Virus record (IMG/VR): IMGVR_UViG_3300032315_000747 | Coordinates: 1 to 64,000 of that record | Source: a virus | DNA: 64,000 nucleotides | Strand: one strand, 5' to 3' | Shown here: piece by piece, positions 25,864-34,299 of the stretch | Layout: the number at the start of each line of letters is the position of its first letter | Numbering within the stretch: position 1 is the stretch's first letter | Position numbers and translations under genes: made by a program | Notes under the pieces: model-generated | What the model saw: only the letters and a program-made list of their open reading frames with translations | The model's database searches: none | What the model was told of the DNA's origin: nothing

Positions 25864-26711
25864 AAAAGATATTAGTAACAGGATGTTCCGGCTATATTGG
25901 ATCACATCTTTGTAAATTGCTTGAGAAAGAGTACGAAGTATATGGACTTGATATCAGGCAGCCATTGCATCCAGTCAAGGAATTCTTTCAGCTTGACATT
26001 AATCGTCCGTTCAACATTGAACAAGAATTCGATTCAGTAGTGCATCTTGCAGCACTTGTAAATGTAGGCGAGAGCGAAAGTATGCCTATTCAGTATTATA
26101 TTACTAATCTGAATGGGACGATGAATGTAATCAATAAAGTGAAGACACGGAACTTTATTTTTGCGTCGACCGGTGCAGCAGATCATTGCGAGAGTGCATA
26201 TGGAATCTCGAAACGAGCAGCAGAAGATGTAGTTCGGGAATATTGTACCCAGCATAAGACTATGCCATATACAATTTTTAGATTCTATAATGTGATCGGT
26301 TCATCAGGTTATCCTCCTACTAACCCAGACGGATTGATGTACAATCTGATGAAGGCTGCTGACACCAAAGAGTTTACTGTTTTCGGTGATGATTATGATA
26401 CCCCAGACGGTACCTGCATTCGAGATTATGTTCACGTAGATGAAGTATGTGAAGCAATCAAGATGGCTATCGAGCAACCTGCCAATAAAGTAGAATGTTT
26501 AGGGCATGGTGTAGGATATTCGGTACTGGAAATCTTTGAGAAATTTGAAATGGTAAACGCAGAAACCATTTATTCTGATGATGACGAAGAAGGCATCAAG
26601 ATAAAGATTGGACCCCGCAGAAAAGGGGACATCTCTTGTAGCGTACTAGAAGAAGTGTCCCCTTATATGAAAAATTTGTATTCGTTTACCGAGTTGTTGA
26701 AACTTTACTAA
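25860..26711 (+). CDS. NAD-dependent sugar epimerase (GalE-like SDR)
   Basis: 283 residues. Rossmann motif GCSGYIGSHLC, active site STGAADHCESAYGISK (S/T and YxxxK), and GTCIRDYVHVDEV typical of UDP-glucose 4-epimerases. Shorter than GalE (338). Interconverts UDP-sugars, giving a donor for the two glycosyltransferases. It converges with the minus-strand gene at 26708, sharing four bases. Confidence 0.85.
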   Translation: MKKILVTGCSGYIGSHLCKLLEKEYEVYGLDIRQPLHPVKEFFQLDINRPFNIEQEFDSVVHLAALVNVGESESMPIQYYITNLNGTMNVINKVKTRNFIFASTGAADHCESAYGISKRAAEDVVREYCTQHKTMPYTIFRFYNVIGSSGYPPTNPDGLMYNLMKAADTKEFTVFGDDYDTPDGTCIRDYVHVDEVCEAIKMAIEQPANKVECLGHGVGYSVLEIFEKFEMVNAETIYSDDDEEGIKIKIGPRRKGDISCSVLEEVSPYMKNLYSFTELLKLY

Positions 26712-27940
26712 TGCATCAATAGAAACGTATTAAGAACGTCATTACGGTTAGCAGAGTCATCTCCGTCTCCCGGTTTAACAATGACATTATACTTACCCTT
26801 TTCATTACTGACTGGTCTCTTCATCATCTCGTCATATGTCAATATCGAATCGGGCTTTACGCTATATTTAGCAGCTAGTCGAGCCTTCAGAGCATTGATC
26901 GAAGATTGATCTTTATATACGAGCTTACCTTCCACCCGATCAAGAACGTCCTTGAATAATACTTCAGGAACAACTCGGCTATTCTTAGTTGTTGCGAAAT
27001 CGATCTGTTGTTCTTCTTTGGGCTTCGCGCCCATCGAGTAATTCATCTTGAAATTGTTGGGTGCTTTACCTTGAGCGACATTTGCTAATTTAGTATACGC
27101 ATAGAAAGATACGTCAGGATACTTTTTAGCTAAGTCATACGCATACTTAAGATATTCAGGAGAGAAGAAATCACCAGCATCATGCCAACGAATGATGAGT
27201 TTAGTTTTTGTGCCTTTTTTGTTATCGATCTTTGTTAACTTTTTACTTTGTGCTTCGATCTCGTTTCCTAGCATATCCATGAATCCTTGGGGATCGTTAT
27301 ACAAGAAGTTCAGTAGCTTAGATTGTTCGAGTGATGGGCTAGTCCACATGATATAACCACCCTTCATCGCATAGCAATATGTCTGACATGCACCGGCGCC
27401 CGGACAAGTATCAATGATTACGAACTCGCCGGTATCTTCATCGACTGCCAGTCCTTTCAGAGCAGGAAGACCAATATTGTAGAACGCGCTGGCGGTACCA
27501 TCACTGTGTTGCATCTTTTCGTTCTGCTTGAGAACCTTCGCCGGACGCTTGGTGATCATAGCTCTTAGCTTTTCTAGATCATATTCTTTGTTTTCTTCAT
27601 CGACGATAGGAACATTCTTATTATGAATGTATGGCATCGTGAACTTATCTTGCTTAGTCTTTTCACTCTTGCGAATCTTACCGCCTGCTTTATTGACTTT
27701 GCCTGTATCGGTACCTAAGGTTCTACTTAAATATTTAGTTAGTTCATCTTTTGGAAAAGGTCTTGCTGGCGCAGCTAATTTCGCTTCATCCACTTCTACT
27801 TCTTGTGGTTCGACCCCTGCACCGAGAAGGAAATTCTCAAGAGACATCGCCGGCAACCCAAACCCACCCGAAACAGGTGTTTTTTGCTTGACGGGCCGAG
27901 AATTTTCACTTATGATATCTAAGATGTTACGAATATCCAT
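26708..27940 (-). CDS. GP88-like protein with capsid-targeting leader
   Basis: 410 residues. Begins MDIRNILDIISENSRP, ending in an ISE site; a further LxE is not obvious. The central part has TCPGAGACQTYCYAMKGG (four Cys/Tyr positions) and IIRWHDAGDFFSPEYLKYAYDLAKKYP followed by SFYAYTK, which matches the GP88 family (first described from mycobacteriophage L5 gene product 88), of unknown function. It is the only minus-strand gene between 0 and 42 kb, with its own late promoter, so it is probably a later arrival or a displaced virion gene. Confidence 0.65.
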   Translation of the reverse strand: MDIRNILDIISENSRPVKQKTPVSGGFGLPAMSLENFLLGAGVEPQEVEVDEAKLAAPARPFPKDELTKYLSRTLGTDTGKVNKAGGKIRKSEKTKQDKFTMPYIHNKNVPIVDEENKEYDLEKLRAMITKRPAKVLKQNEKMQHSDGTASAFYNIGLPALKGLAVDEDTGEFVIIDTCPGAGACQTYCYAMKGGYIMWTSPSLEQSKLLNFLYNDPQGFMDMLGNEIEAQSKKLTKIDNKKGTKTKLIIRWHDAGDFFSPEYLKYAYDLAKKYPDVSFYAYTKLANVAQGKAPNNFKMNYSMGAKPKEEQQIDFATTKNSRVVPEVLFKDVLDRVEGKLVYKDQSSINALKARLAAKYSVKPDSILTYDEMMKRPVSNEKGKYNVIVKPGDGDDSANRNDVLNTFLLMH

Positions 27941-27963
27941 TAGTTTTCCTTTTATTATGAGAG

Positions 27964-27971
27964 TATTTATC
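27964..27971 (-). promoter_or_regulatory. T4-type late promoter, GATAAATA (minus strand)
   Basis: GATAAATACTCTC on the minus strand, giving a leader of about 18 bases with AAAGGA before the ATG of the GP88-like gene. Confidence 0.7.
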
Positions 27972-27972
27972 T

Positions 27973-28998
27973 ATGAATGATGGCATCAAACGAATTGGTT
28001 TCGCATGTAAGTTTGTAGAAATCAACACTAAGGGTGAGATCGTTAGTGTCGACGGATTCAACACAGGCGGCACTACACTCGCCTGGGCAAAACGTCAGAA
28101 CAACTCACATGCTGTCGAAGAAAAGATCATGGATGTCGCAAAGCGCAACATCCTAAACACTCACGCACTCGTCAAAAAAATTGCGACTCTTCCTATCGAA
28201 CTACGCATGTTGCGCATCACCAGCGATATGTTGAGTTTCTACACACATCCCGATTATCATTATTTCTGGTCGCGACAAGATGTGCAAGACAGTCTAGCAC
28301 GTTGGATGGCTCCGATCGGTGAGACTGCTCGTAAGCACAATGTTCGTCTCTCATTTCACCCTGATCAATTTGTAGTCCTTGCTAGTGATCGTGAAGAAGT
28401 GGTAGAAAACAGTATCAGAGAATTCGAATATCACGCTGACATGGCACGTTGGATGGGCTATGGTAAAACCTTTCAGGATATGAAGATCAATGTTCATATC
28501 AGTGGTCGTCAAGGGCCCGACGGTATCAAGAAGGTAATGTCTCGACTAAGCCCCGAGGCTCGTAATTGCATCACTATCGAGAATGACGAGATGACTTGGG
28601 GTATCGATAGCAGTCTAGAACTTGCTGATACCTGCGCTCTCGTACTGGATATCCATCATCATTGGATCCGGACCGGTGAATATATCGAAGCCACTGATGA
28701 TCGTATCAATCGTATCATTGACAGTTGGCGAGGTGTACGTCCTGTCATTCATTACAGTGTAAGTCGTGAAGATGTACTTCCCGGACATTGTAAGATGACT
28801 TGTCCCGAATTAACTACACTACTAGAGCAAGGTCATAAGAAGCAAAAGCTACGTGCCCATAGCGAGTACTATTGGAACAAGGCTGTCAATGATTGGGCTA
28901 TGACTCACAACGAATGGTCCGACATCATGTGCGAGAGTAAAGCGAAAAACCTAGCTAGTTTCAAATTATATGATACATATATTAAGAAAGGTAATTAA
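27973..28998 (+). CDS. uvsE: UV damage endonuclease (UvdE/UvsE)
   Basis: 341 residues, TIM-barrel family. RIGFACKFVEIN, RLSFHPDQFVVLAS, KINVHISGRQG, CITIENDEMTW, ALVLDIHHHWI and PVIHYSVSRE carry the His, Glu and Asp metal ligands of the three-metal site. It nicks DNA 5' of UV photoproducts. A repair role for a phage exposed to light. No clear Shine-Dalgarno; start chosen because the next upstream codons are non-coding and divergent from the minus-strand gene. Confidence 0.9.
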   Translation: MNDGIKRIGFACKFVEINTKGEIVSVDGFNTGGTTLAWAKRQNNSHAVEEKIMDVAKRNILNTHALVKKIATLPIELRMLRITSDMLSFYTHPDYHYFWSRQDVQDSLARWMAPIGETARKHNVRLSFHPDQFVVLASDREEVVENSIREFEYHADMARWMGYGKTFQDMKINVHISGRQGPDGIKKVMSRLSPEARNCITIENDEMTWGIDSSLELADTCALVLDIHHHWIRTGEYIEATDDRINRIIDSWRGVRPVIHYSVSREDVLPGHCKMTCPELTTLLEQGHKKQKLRAHSEYYWNKAVNDWAMTHNEWSDIMCESKAKNLASFKLYDTYIKKGN

Positions 28999-29420
28999 TG
29001 TTTAAAGCAATCAAAGACTGGATCAGTCCTCCTCCCCCACCTATCCCGGTTCCTGAACCCGAAGTAAAGAAAGAGCCCAAGGCTAAGAAGCCTGAATTAA
29101 CTCCTAAGGAAAAGGCAACACTTGCAGGTGAACCCTATATCTCTATTTTGAGTGTGGAGCTCGATCCTAACGATATCAACAATGGATCATTCGACTTAGA
29201 TTGGAATGATAAGTTCGTGCTTAACCTAGTCAAGCAGGGATATAAGTTCTCACCTAAGGATACTGATTCAATGATCGTTGATCGCTGGTTCCAGACTGTA
29301 TGCAGGAATATCGCTTTAGAAGTGTATGAGCAAGAGATTGCTGATCCCGAGAAGCGAGAATCTGAAGTGCGAGTCATTCAACAGCGTGATATTGGTGGCG
29401 GATTTACTGAGGTAAGTTAA
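28998..29420 (+). CDS. Conserved T4-like phage protein, unknown
   Basis: 140 residues. A Pro-rich segment (SPPPPPIPVPEPE) and a Lys/Pro-rich linker separate a short N-terminal helix from a C-terminal domain (YISILSVELDP, SFDLDWNDKFV, DRWFQTVCRNIALEVYEQ). That domain is familiar from T4-like marine phages but has no known function. TAATG couplings at both ends. Confidence 0.6.
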   Translation: MFKAIKDWISPPPPPIPVPEPEVKKEPKAKKPELTPKEKATLAGEPYISILSVELDPNDINNGSFDLDWNDKFVLNLVKQGYKFSPKDTDSMIVDRWFQTVCRNIALEVYEQEIADPEKRESEVRVIQQRDIGGGFTEVS

Positions 29421-29998
29421 TGAAAAAAATGTTTGACCGACCAATTGAACTTGATGCTCCGGACTTCATAATTCCATTACGAAATATTCAAAGTCCCACG
29501 GACATATATAATTTTTGCAGAACCAACAATATTTCTCATTATGGATATGGGTTTAGGTTTGCTCGTAACAGTTATTTAACGAAACAGCTTAAATTTGGAT
29601 TTAGTGCCCCAGAACCAAATGCAAAGGCTATTCAAAAAGGTGAACGGTTGGTTCGGCAAATTGCTTGGCTTCCAGGCTGGAATATTAATGTGTCAAGTTC
29701 TCATGGATTTGAATTTTGGCACGGTTGCACCTCTTTGATTAATCAAGAAATTCTCCCCAAAGATACAAATTATACTGATATTGAAATTGCAATTTGGTCG
29801 GTTGACAAACGTACTAACATCTCGGGGTACCCTTTAACTAGAAAAGAACTTGCAGCATATACTGAAAGCGAGTTGTGTGAACAGTACGTCGAACATCACG
29901 GCTGTCTCCCGCATTTAAACATTGTAGATCCTACCCTAAATAAAACATATCGGGGATTGAGAAAAAGCACCTTTTTAGACTTGTTTGAAATCGGATAA
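29420..29998 (+). CDS. Unknown protein, possibly GIY-YIG-like nuclease
   Basis: 192 residues. HYGYGFRFARN followed by LKFGFSAPE and KGERLVRQIAWLPGW loosely follows the GIY-YIG order (Y-x-G strand, K-x-G strand, then an Arg helix), but the diagnostic spacing is not exact. The codons are visibly more AT-rich than in the neighbours. Together with the HNH gene after it this suggests an inserted endonuclease pair. Confidence 0.4.
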   Translation: MKKMFDRPIELDAPDFIIPLRNIQSPTDIYNFCRTNNISHYGYGFRFARNSYLTKQLKFGFSAPEPNAKAIQKGERLVRQIAWLPGWNINVSSSHGFEFWHGCTSLINQEILPKDTNYTDIEIAIWSVDKRTNISGYPLTRKELAAYTESELCEQYVEHHGCLPHLNIVDPTLNKTYRGLRKSTFLDLFEIG

Positions 29999-30004
29999 AA
30001 AGAC

Positions 30005-30033
30005 TTGACATCTATCTATTAAGTGCGTGTATT
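30005..30033 (+). promoter_or_regulatory. Early promoter, TTGACA-17-TGTATT
   Basis: TTGACA at 30005-30010, TGTATT at 30028-30033. It overlaps a possible GTG start at 30023, so the HNH gene is better started at 30068. Confidence 0.55.
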
Positions 30034-30067
30034 AAAAATTGAACACAGAAATGAAAGTTTAATTGAT

Positions 30068-30439
30068 ATGCAAATTCGTCCTACTTGTATTAATCACGGC
30101 TGCAATCGTCTAGTTGCTAATGACGGAAGTCGTTGGAGGCCTACCTGTTATCGATGCCATAAAGCAGGGTATGGGAAAGGTACTTTTGCTTTCGGCGTTA
30201 CCCCATTTCGAACCGGTTATTGCACTAACGCTGATAGTCATTTGGGTTTTCCGTGCGCTATTGATTACAAAAAGGCACCGTGGGTAATAGGCAAAACGCA
30301 TATTGATCATATTGACGGTAACCATTTAAATAATATTCTAGAAAACGTGGTTGAACTTTGTCCTCTCTGTCATCAATACAAAGGTATGCTTACCGGTGAC
30401 TTTAAGAATCAAGGCGTGTATCACTACAACAAAAAATAA
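30068..30439 (+). CDS. HNH endonuclease with extra zinc cysteines
   Basis: 123 residues from the ATG at 30068, chosen because a promoter covers the upstream GTG. N-terminal Cys pairs (CINHGC, CYRCHK) and a further pair precede the HNH core THIDHIDGNHLNNILENVVELCPLCHQYKG, which keeps the HIDH, the N and the H plus the zinc CPLC. Such genes are common free-standing homing or DNA-packaging-associated nucleases in phages. AT-rich like its upstream neighbour. Confidence 0.8.
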   Translation: MQIRPTCINHGCNRLVANDGSRWRPTCYRCHKAGYGKGTFAFGVTPFRTGYCTNADSHLGFPCAIDYKKAPWVIGKTHIDHIDGNHLNNILENVVELCPLCHQYKGMLTGDFKNQGVYHYNKK

Positions 30440-30442
30440 TGG

Positions 30443-30471
30443 TTGACATTCAGCCTAATCCTTGCTATAAT
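30443..30471 (+). promoter_or_regulatory. Consensus promoter, TTGACA-17-TATAAT
   Basis: TTGACA at 30443-30448 and TATAAT at 30466-30471: both hexamers are the sigma-70 consensus. A late octamer TATAAATA follows six bases later. Confidence 0.9.
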
Positions 30472-30476
30472 ATGCG

Positions 30477-30484
30477 TATAAATA
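30477..30484 (+). promoter_or_regulatory. T4-type late promoter, TATAAATA
   Basis: Exact T4 late octamer 13 bases before the ATG at 30498 and directly downstream of a consensus early promoter. Confidence 0.6.
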
Positions 30485-30497
30485 GAGAAAGCCTCAT

Positions 30498-31529
30498 ATG
30501 AAATATGCACTGATCGACACGGCTAATACCTTCTTTCGCGCTAGGCACGTTGCGTCTCGTAATACCGACACGTGGGAAAAAGTAGGAATGGCGATGCACC
30601 TTACATTATCTTCTGTCAATCAAATGGTACGTAAGTTTGGCATCGATCATGTCGTGTTCTGTCTCGAGGGTCGTTCTTGGCGTAAGGACTTCTACAAGCC
30701 ATACAAGGCGAATCGAGTAAAGACTGACGCAACTGAGGCTGAGATCGAAGAGAACAAGATGTTCTGGGATACGTATGAAGAGTTTACTACGTTCATTCGT
30801 GAGCGCACAAACGCTAGCGTACTACGTCATCCTGCTGCTGAAGCAGATGACCTCATCGCACGTTTCATTGCGTTGCATCCCGAAGACGAGCATTTCATTA
30901 TCTCGTCTGACACTGACTTTGTTCAACTGATCGCACCTAACGTAAAGCAGTACAACGGTGTTGCTGGTCAGTTGATCACACTTGAGGGTTACTTCGATGA
31001 TCGTGGTAAGCCTGTCAAAGATAAGAAGACTAAGGAACCTAAATTGCTTGAGGATCCTGAATATCTTCTATTCAAGAAGATCATTCGCGGTGACGCAACT
31101 GACAACGTGTTCTCTGCATACCCAGGTGTGCGCGAGAAGGGTTCTAAGAACACTATCGGTATTCAGGAAGCATATGCAGATCGCATTAAGCAAGGCTTCA
31201 ACTGGAATAATTTTCAATTGCAACGTTGGACTGATCACGATAACGTTGAGCATCGAGTTAGAGATGATTATGCACGCAATCGTACCTTGATCGATCTAAC
31301 TGCACAACCGCAAGAAATTAAAGATGCCGTCGACCAATCAATATGTACAGGAGTAAAGACTACCCTTACTTCTCAGGTCGGTATTCATCTACTTCGTTTT
31401 TGTGCAAAATACGAACTAACAAAAATAAGTGAACAGGCCGAGACTTATTCTAAGTGGCTCAACAATGCCTATTCCGGATCTCTTATTGAGAAACAATCTC
31501 CAACAAAGGAAACACAACATGACGACTGA
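30498..31529 (+). CDS. rnh: 5'-3' exonuclease / flap nuclease (T4 RNase H-like)
   Basis: 343 residues (T4 Rnh 305). PIN/FLAP pattern: ALIDTANTFFRARH, VVFCLEGRSWRKDFYKPYKANR, HPAAEADDLIARF, FIISSDTDFVQLI and IIRGDATDNV, giving the clustered Asp/Glu metal ligands. The C-terminal helix-hairpin-helix lies around YPGVREKGSKNT. In T4 this enzyme removes RNA primers from lagging strands. Fits with the polymerase, clamp and ligase in the window. Confidence 0.9.
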   Translation: MKYALIDTANTFFRARHVASRNTDTWEKVGMAMHLTLSSVNQMVRKFGIDHVVFCLEGRSWRKDFYKPYKANRVKTDATEAEIEENKMFWDTYEEFTTFIRERTNASVLRHPAAEADDLIARFIALHPEDEHFIISSDTDFVQLIAPNVKQYNGVAGQLITLEGYFDDRGKPVKDKKTKEPKLLEDPEYLLFKKIIRGDATDNVFSAYPGVREKGSKNTIGIQEAYADRIKQGFNWNNFQLQRWTDHDNVEHRVRDDYARNRTLIDLTAQPQEIKDAVDQSICTGVKTTLTSQVGIHLLRFCAKYELTKISEQAETYSKWLNNAYSGSLIEKQSPTKETQHDD

Positions 31530-31977
31530 TCTGGTCGCAAAAACAATCGTTAAGGACCAATTTTGGATTGTTACAGATGGTACGAAAAAGGTAGGAAACA
31601 TCGAAGCCAATAACTCTGGTTACGGTGTTCAACTCAACGGACATTCGTTTCAGTTTGATAATGCGGTCGAGTTAAAGAAAAAGACTAAGATCCGATTCGC
31701 CCCTATCAAGTCAGATAGTACAAAGATATCTCTGCCTTACCCTGAATATCCTACTCCAGCCAATGTATATAATTCAATATTTGACATCACGCGCGGCTTG
31801 CATCTGTTTACTACATCGATGAAGAGTAAGTGTTTACATGCTGCAGGATGGTTCCTATTAGAGCAGAACGGGGTCAAGACAGTCATGTTCTGCCCGAAGT
31901 ATATTTTCATTCAACGTTACCCATATGAGGGTCCGTTTAAAACGGAAACTGAAGCTATTAATAAGATAAATATCTGA
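31519..31977 (+). CDS. Conserved phage protein, unknown
   Basis: 152 residues from the ATG at 31519, which has a good ribosome site (AAAGGAAA) inside the end of the previous gene. Beta-rich first half (QFWIVTDGTKKVGNIEANNSGYGVQLNG), then a helical part with SKCLHAAGWFLLEQNG. I recognise the pattern from T4-like phages but know no function. Confidence 0.55.
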   Translation: MTTDLVAKTIVKDQFWIVTDGTKKVGNIEANNSGYGVQLNGHSFQFDNAVELKKKTKIRFAPIKSDSTKISLPYPEYPTPANVYNSIFDITRGLHLFTTSMKSKCLHAAGWFLLEQNGVKTVMFCPKYIFIQRYPYEGPFKTETEAINKINI

Positions 31978-31979
31978 CG

Positions 31980-32189
31980 ATGTTTCATATCCGACGATTC
32001 ATAGAAAAGATGGCAGTGGTCGAATCAAAGAACACTAAAGATGTGGTTATTCCTATCGCCGAAGCACGTGGATTGCGAGATGAGCTTACTAAGCTAGTAG
32101 CAGAACTATATGAGTACAGTAAGAAACATGATGAAGATCGAAAAAATGAAGTGTTTGAGATACAAATAAGAGGGGGTTCATTTAAATGA
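31980..32189 (+). CDS. Small helical phage protein
   Basis: 69 residues: an N-terminal helix (MFHIRRFIEKMAVVES), a conserved-looking KDVVIPIAEARGLRDELTKL coiled segment and a Gly-containing tail (IQIRGGSFK). Small conserved protein in T4-like phages, function unknown. Confidence 0.55.
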   Translation: MFHIRRFIEKMAVVESKNTKDVVIPIAEARGLRDELTKLVAELYEYSKKHDEDRKNEVFEIQIRGGSFK

Positions 32190-32198
32190 ATGATCTAA

Positions 32199-32504
32199 AT
32201 GTCTAGAAATCAACCCAACATTTTGCTCGAACACGTAGATAGACAGACCTATAAATGTGATCAGATCGTAGAGGCTGCTGGAATATGGGCTGTATTTCTT
32301 GATGGTCAACCTATTAACCTCAAGTCATCACATTATCTCACTAACGATTCTGCTCCCAAATATAAAAAGACTAGTTTCTCAAATCCCGGTCATGCTAGGA
32401 ATCTATGTCGCAAGTTGAATGCACAGTTTAAGACTGACAAGTTTACTGTTTGTTTTTTGAACCAAGGTAGAACGGTTTACCCAGAATCCATCACTGATGA
32501 GTAG
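32199..32504 (+). CDS. Unknown phage protein
   Basis: 101 residues with an alpha/beta core: YKCDQIVEAAGIWAVFLDGQPINLKS, NPGHARNLCRKLN and FTVCFLNQG. No family recognised. Nine bases after the preceding stop, in the same direction, so probably one operon from 30498. Confidence 0.5.
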   Translation: MSRNQPNILLEHVDRQTYKCDQIVEAAGIWAVFLDGQPINLKSSHYLTNDSAPKYKKTSFSNPGHARNLCRKLNAQFKTDKFTVCFLNQGRTVYPESITDE

Positions 32505-32515
32505 GTAATACGATT

Positions 32516-32926
32516 GTGACCTATCCTAAGTCGAAGACAGATATAATAAAAACTATCTTAGCGTCGATAGGTGATGATCCCGATAATCCCTGGAAAAATA
32601 TACCAGTAGACAAACTTGTGTTCTCTTGGTTTATTAGCGGACGTACTGGTTCTGGATTACGACTAACAGTAGAAGGATCTAAAGCCTTCGCTTATGCACA
32701 GCTAGCACATTATGATTTTCCAGTCGACAACAGTGGGAAAGTTTGGACGGCGGCAGCATGGGAGAGGTATGCGGTCTTCATCAACAAGAAACTACACTGT
32801 CCATATTTTATTTCTTCTAGCATAGAACATCAACATCTACGGGTGCGGGTATATGATCATCGTATCGCGATGATGTTAGGTTTGTTTGGATCACTGACTG
32901 AATACATCGAATCTGTCATAACATAA
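32516..32926 (+). CDS. Unknown phage protein
   Basis: 136 residues, GTG start. DKLVFSWFISGRTGSGLRLTVEG and LRVRVYDHRIAMMLGLFGSL suggest a small alpha/beta fold; no known family. No better start in frame. Confidence 0.45.
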   Translation: MTYPKSKTDIIKTILASIGDDPDNPWKNIPVDKLVFSWFISGRTGSGLRLTVEGSKAFAYAQLAHYDFPVDNSGKVWTAAAWERYAVFINKKLHCPYFISSSIEHQHLRVRVYDHRIAMMLGLFGSLTEYIESVIT

Positions 32927-32949
32927 TTAACCCGAACCAGTTTACTTAT

Positions 32950-32957
32950 ACTAAATA
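32950..32957 (+). promoter_or_regulatory. Possible late promoter variant, ACTAAATA
   Basis: ACTAAATAG, one base off the late octamer, 59 bases before the ATG at 33016. The same ACTAAATAG occurs at 38251. The leader contains an ACACACACACAC run just before the ribosome site. Confidence 0.35.
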
Positions 32958-33015
32958 GTATCGTAGACTGACACTGTAGTCGATCTACAAACACACACAC
33001 ACAGAAAGGAATACT

Positions 33016-33294
33016 ATGTTTAAAACTTTAATCAACAACACCGTTGAATCGGTGCAGGCAATGCAAAAAATTGCCATTGACTCTTTTGTCAGACACGAAC
33101 CACTTGCTAATACATTCAACAAATTCGTAGATGCACAAACAGTGTATACTAAGAATTCCGTTACAGCTATGTCTGAAGCTAGTTCTTCACTTTTTCAGTT
33201 AATCACTGATAAGGATTTTTATACTGGTTTGGTTAATACTGCCCAAGAAAGCGCAAAAACTGTTTTCCCTAATAGGGAAAAGCAAAATGATTAA
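33016..33294 (+). CDS. Phasin-like helical protein
   Basis: 92 residues, entirely helical and amphipathic: VESVQAMQKIAIDSFVRHEP, then FNKFVDAQTVYTKNSVTAMS and FYTGLVNTAQESAKTVF. The FVDAQTVYTK pattern recalls phasins, which coat polyhydroxyalkanoate granules. A phage phasin-like protein could bind host granules, but a structural or membrane-surface role is equally possible. Ribosome site AAAGGAA. Confidence 0.5.
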   Translation: MFKTLINNTVESVQAMQKIAIDSFVRHEPLANTFNKFVDAQTVYTKNSVTAMSEASSSLFQLITDKDFYTGLVNTAQESAKTVFPNREKQND

Positions 33295-33430
33295 ACAGTT
33301 TTTCAAACAGGCACTAGAGTTTTATCTCCGCGGATTGATAATCAATGGAGAGAATCAGGCTTTTATGCATCAAGCGATGTATTCACAGTCAAAGAAAATT
33401 TTTAACCAAAAGACAGAGAAAGATAATTAA
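33287..33430 (+). CDS. Small protein, unknown
   Basis: 47 residues, ATG overlapping the preceding stop by eight bases. One amphipathic helix (IKQFFKQALEFYLRGLII) and a basic tail. Overlap suggests coupled translation with the phasin-like gene. Confidence 0.45.
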   Translation: MIKQFFKQALEFYLRGLIINGENQAFMHQAMYSQSKKIFNQKTEKDN

Positions 33431-33432
33431 AA

Positions 33433-33537
33433 ATGACCACTTATGAAGCAACTCGGCTAGCAAGTCGTGCTGGTAGTACTGTTATGGGTGCTATATGCGT
33501 ATTTATGTTATTTGTTTTTACAAGTCTCGTATATTAA
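33433..33537 (+). CDS. Small single-span membrane protein
   Basis: 34 residues with one hydrophobic helix (GAICVFMLFVFTSLVY), two bases after the preceding stop. Likely inner-membrane peptide; function unknown. Confidence 0.45.
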   Translation: MTTYEATRLASRAGSTVMGAICVFMLFVFTSLVY

Positions 33538-33549
33538 GGAGAAAATCAG

Positions 33550-33798
33550 ATGGACCTACCAGAAATAAAGTTTAACAAGACTGGATACGAGATTCGCACT
33601 AACATTCTTGAAATGGCGAAAAATCTTGTCTCTGAAGAATACCATGCCAAATATATGGGATGGGAAATATCTCAGGAACGCGACCCGGTGACTAACCAAA
33701 TTGTTACTAAGGTCGCAGCTCCGGAATTTCCTGGACTTGACAAAGTCCTCGAGACCGCTGAAAAAATGTATGAATTCGTTAACTACAAGAAATCTTAA
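33550..33798 (+). CDS. Conserved small phage protein, unknown
   Basis: 82 residues. GYEIRTNILEMAKNLVSEEYHAKYMGWEIS is a pattern I associate with T4-like marine and Gram-negative phages; no function known. Ribosome site AAGGAGAA is strong. Confidence 0.55.
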   Translation: MDLPEIKFNKTGYEIRTNILEMAKNLVSEEYHAKYMGWEISQERDPVTNQIVTKVAAPEFPGLDKVLETAEKMYEFVNYKKS

Positions 33799-33810
33799 CA
33801 GAGAATCATA

Positions 33811-34026
33811 ATGCCTTCAGAAGTTCCTAGGTATCAACCAAGAGAGACTCATCAACGTCTGCTCGATCAACAAGGAAATACTCATCTTTCACTGTTGTCG
33901 AACGAAATTGCTTGGATGCCGAACAATAATTCTAGACGCATCCGTGATACCAAAATGTTTATCTCGGGTACAATTGTAGGTATTGTCGCAATTGTCGGCA
34001 GTCTTATGTTAATGATAGCTCGATGA
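33811..34026 (+). CDS. Small protein with C-terminal membrane span
   Basis: 71 residues: soluble basic N-terminal part (YQPRETHQRLLDQQGNTH) and one C-terminal transmembrane helix (GTIVGIVAIVGSLMLMIA). A tail-anchored topology is likely. Overlaps the next gene by four bases. Confidence 0.5.
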   Translation: MPSEVPRYQPRETHQRLLDQQGNTHLSLLSNEIAWMPNNNSRRIRDTKMFISGTIVGIVAIVGSLMLMIAR

Positions 34027-34271
34027 GTGATGTTCTAGGTACTATTGCTTCTCTACTCAGTAGGGCAGAACACGCTGAACTCATGGTGATGACTGCTCAA
34101 TATCGGATCAACGAATTAGAATCTATGTTGAACGCCAATATTGAGCAGTCTAATACTAACGAGCGAGCTAAAATCGTAGATTATTTGAAATACCATGACC
34201 CAGCAGGTTGCTGGTGGAAAGAAATCGAAGCAGGGGAACATCTGAAATTAGCCTCGAATCAGATACTTTGA
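34023..34271 (+). CDS. Small coiled-coil protein
   Basis: 82 residues: a long helix (LLSRAEHAELMVMTAQYRINELESML) and a C-terminal WWKEIEAGEHLKLA patch. No family recognised. ATGA overlap with the upstream membrane protein suggests the two act together. Confidence 0.45.
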   Translation: MSDVLGTIASLLSRAEHAELMVMTAQYRINELESMLNANIEQSNTNERAKIVDYLKYHDPAGCWWKEIEAGEHLKLASNQIL

Positions 34272-34299
34272 TTTTTTTAGCTATTTCGGACTAAAAAGG

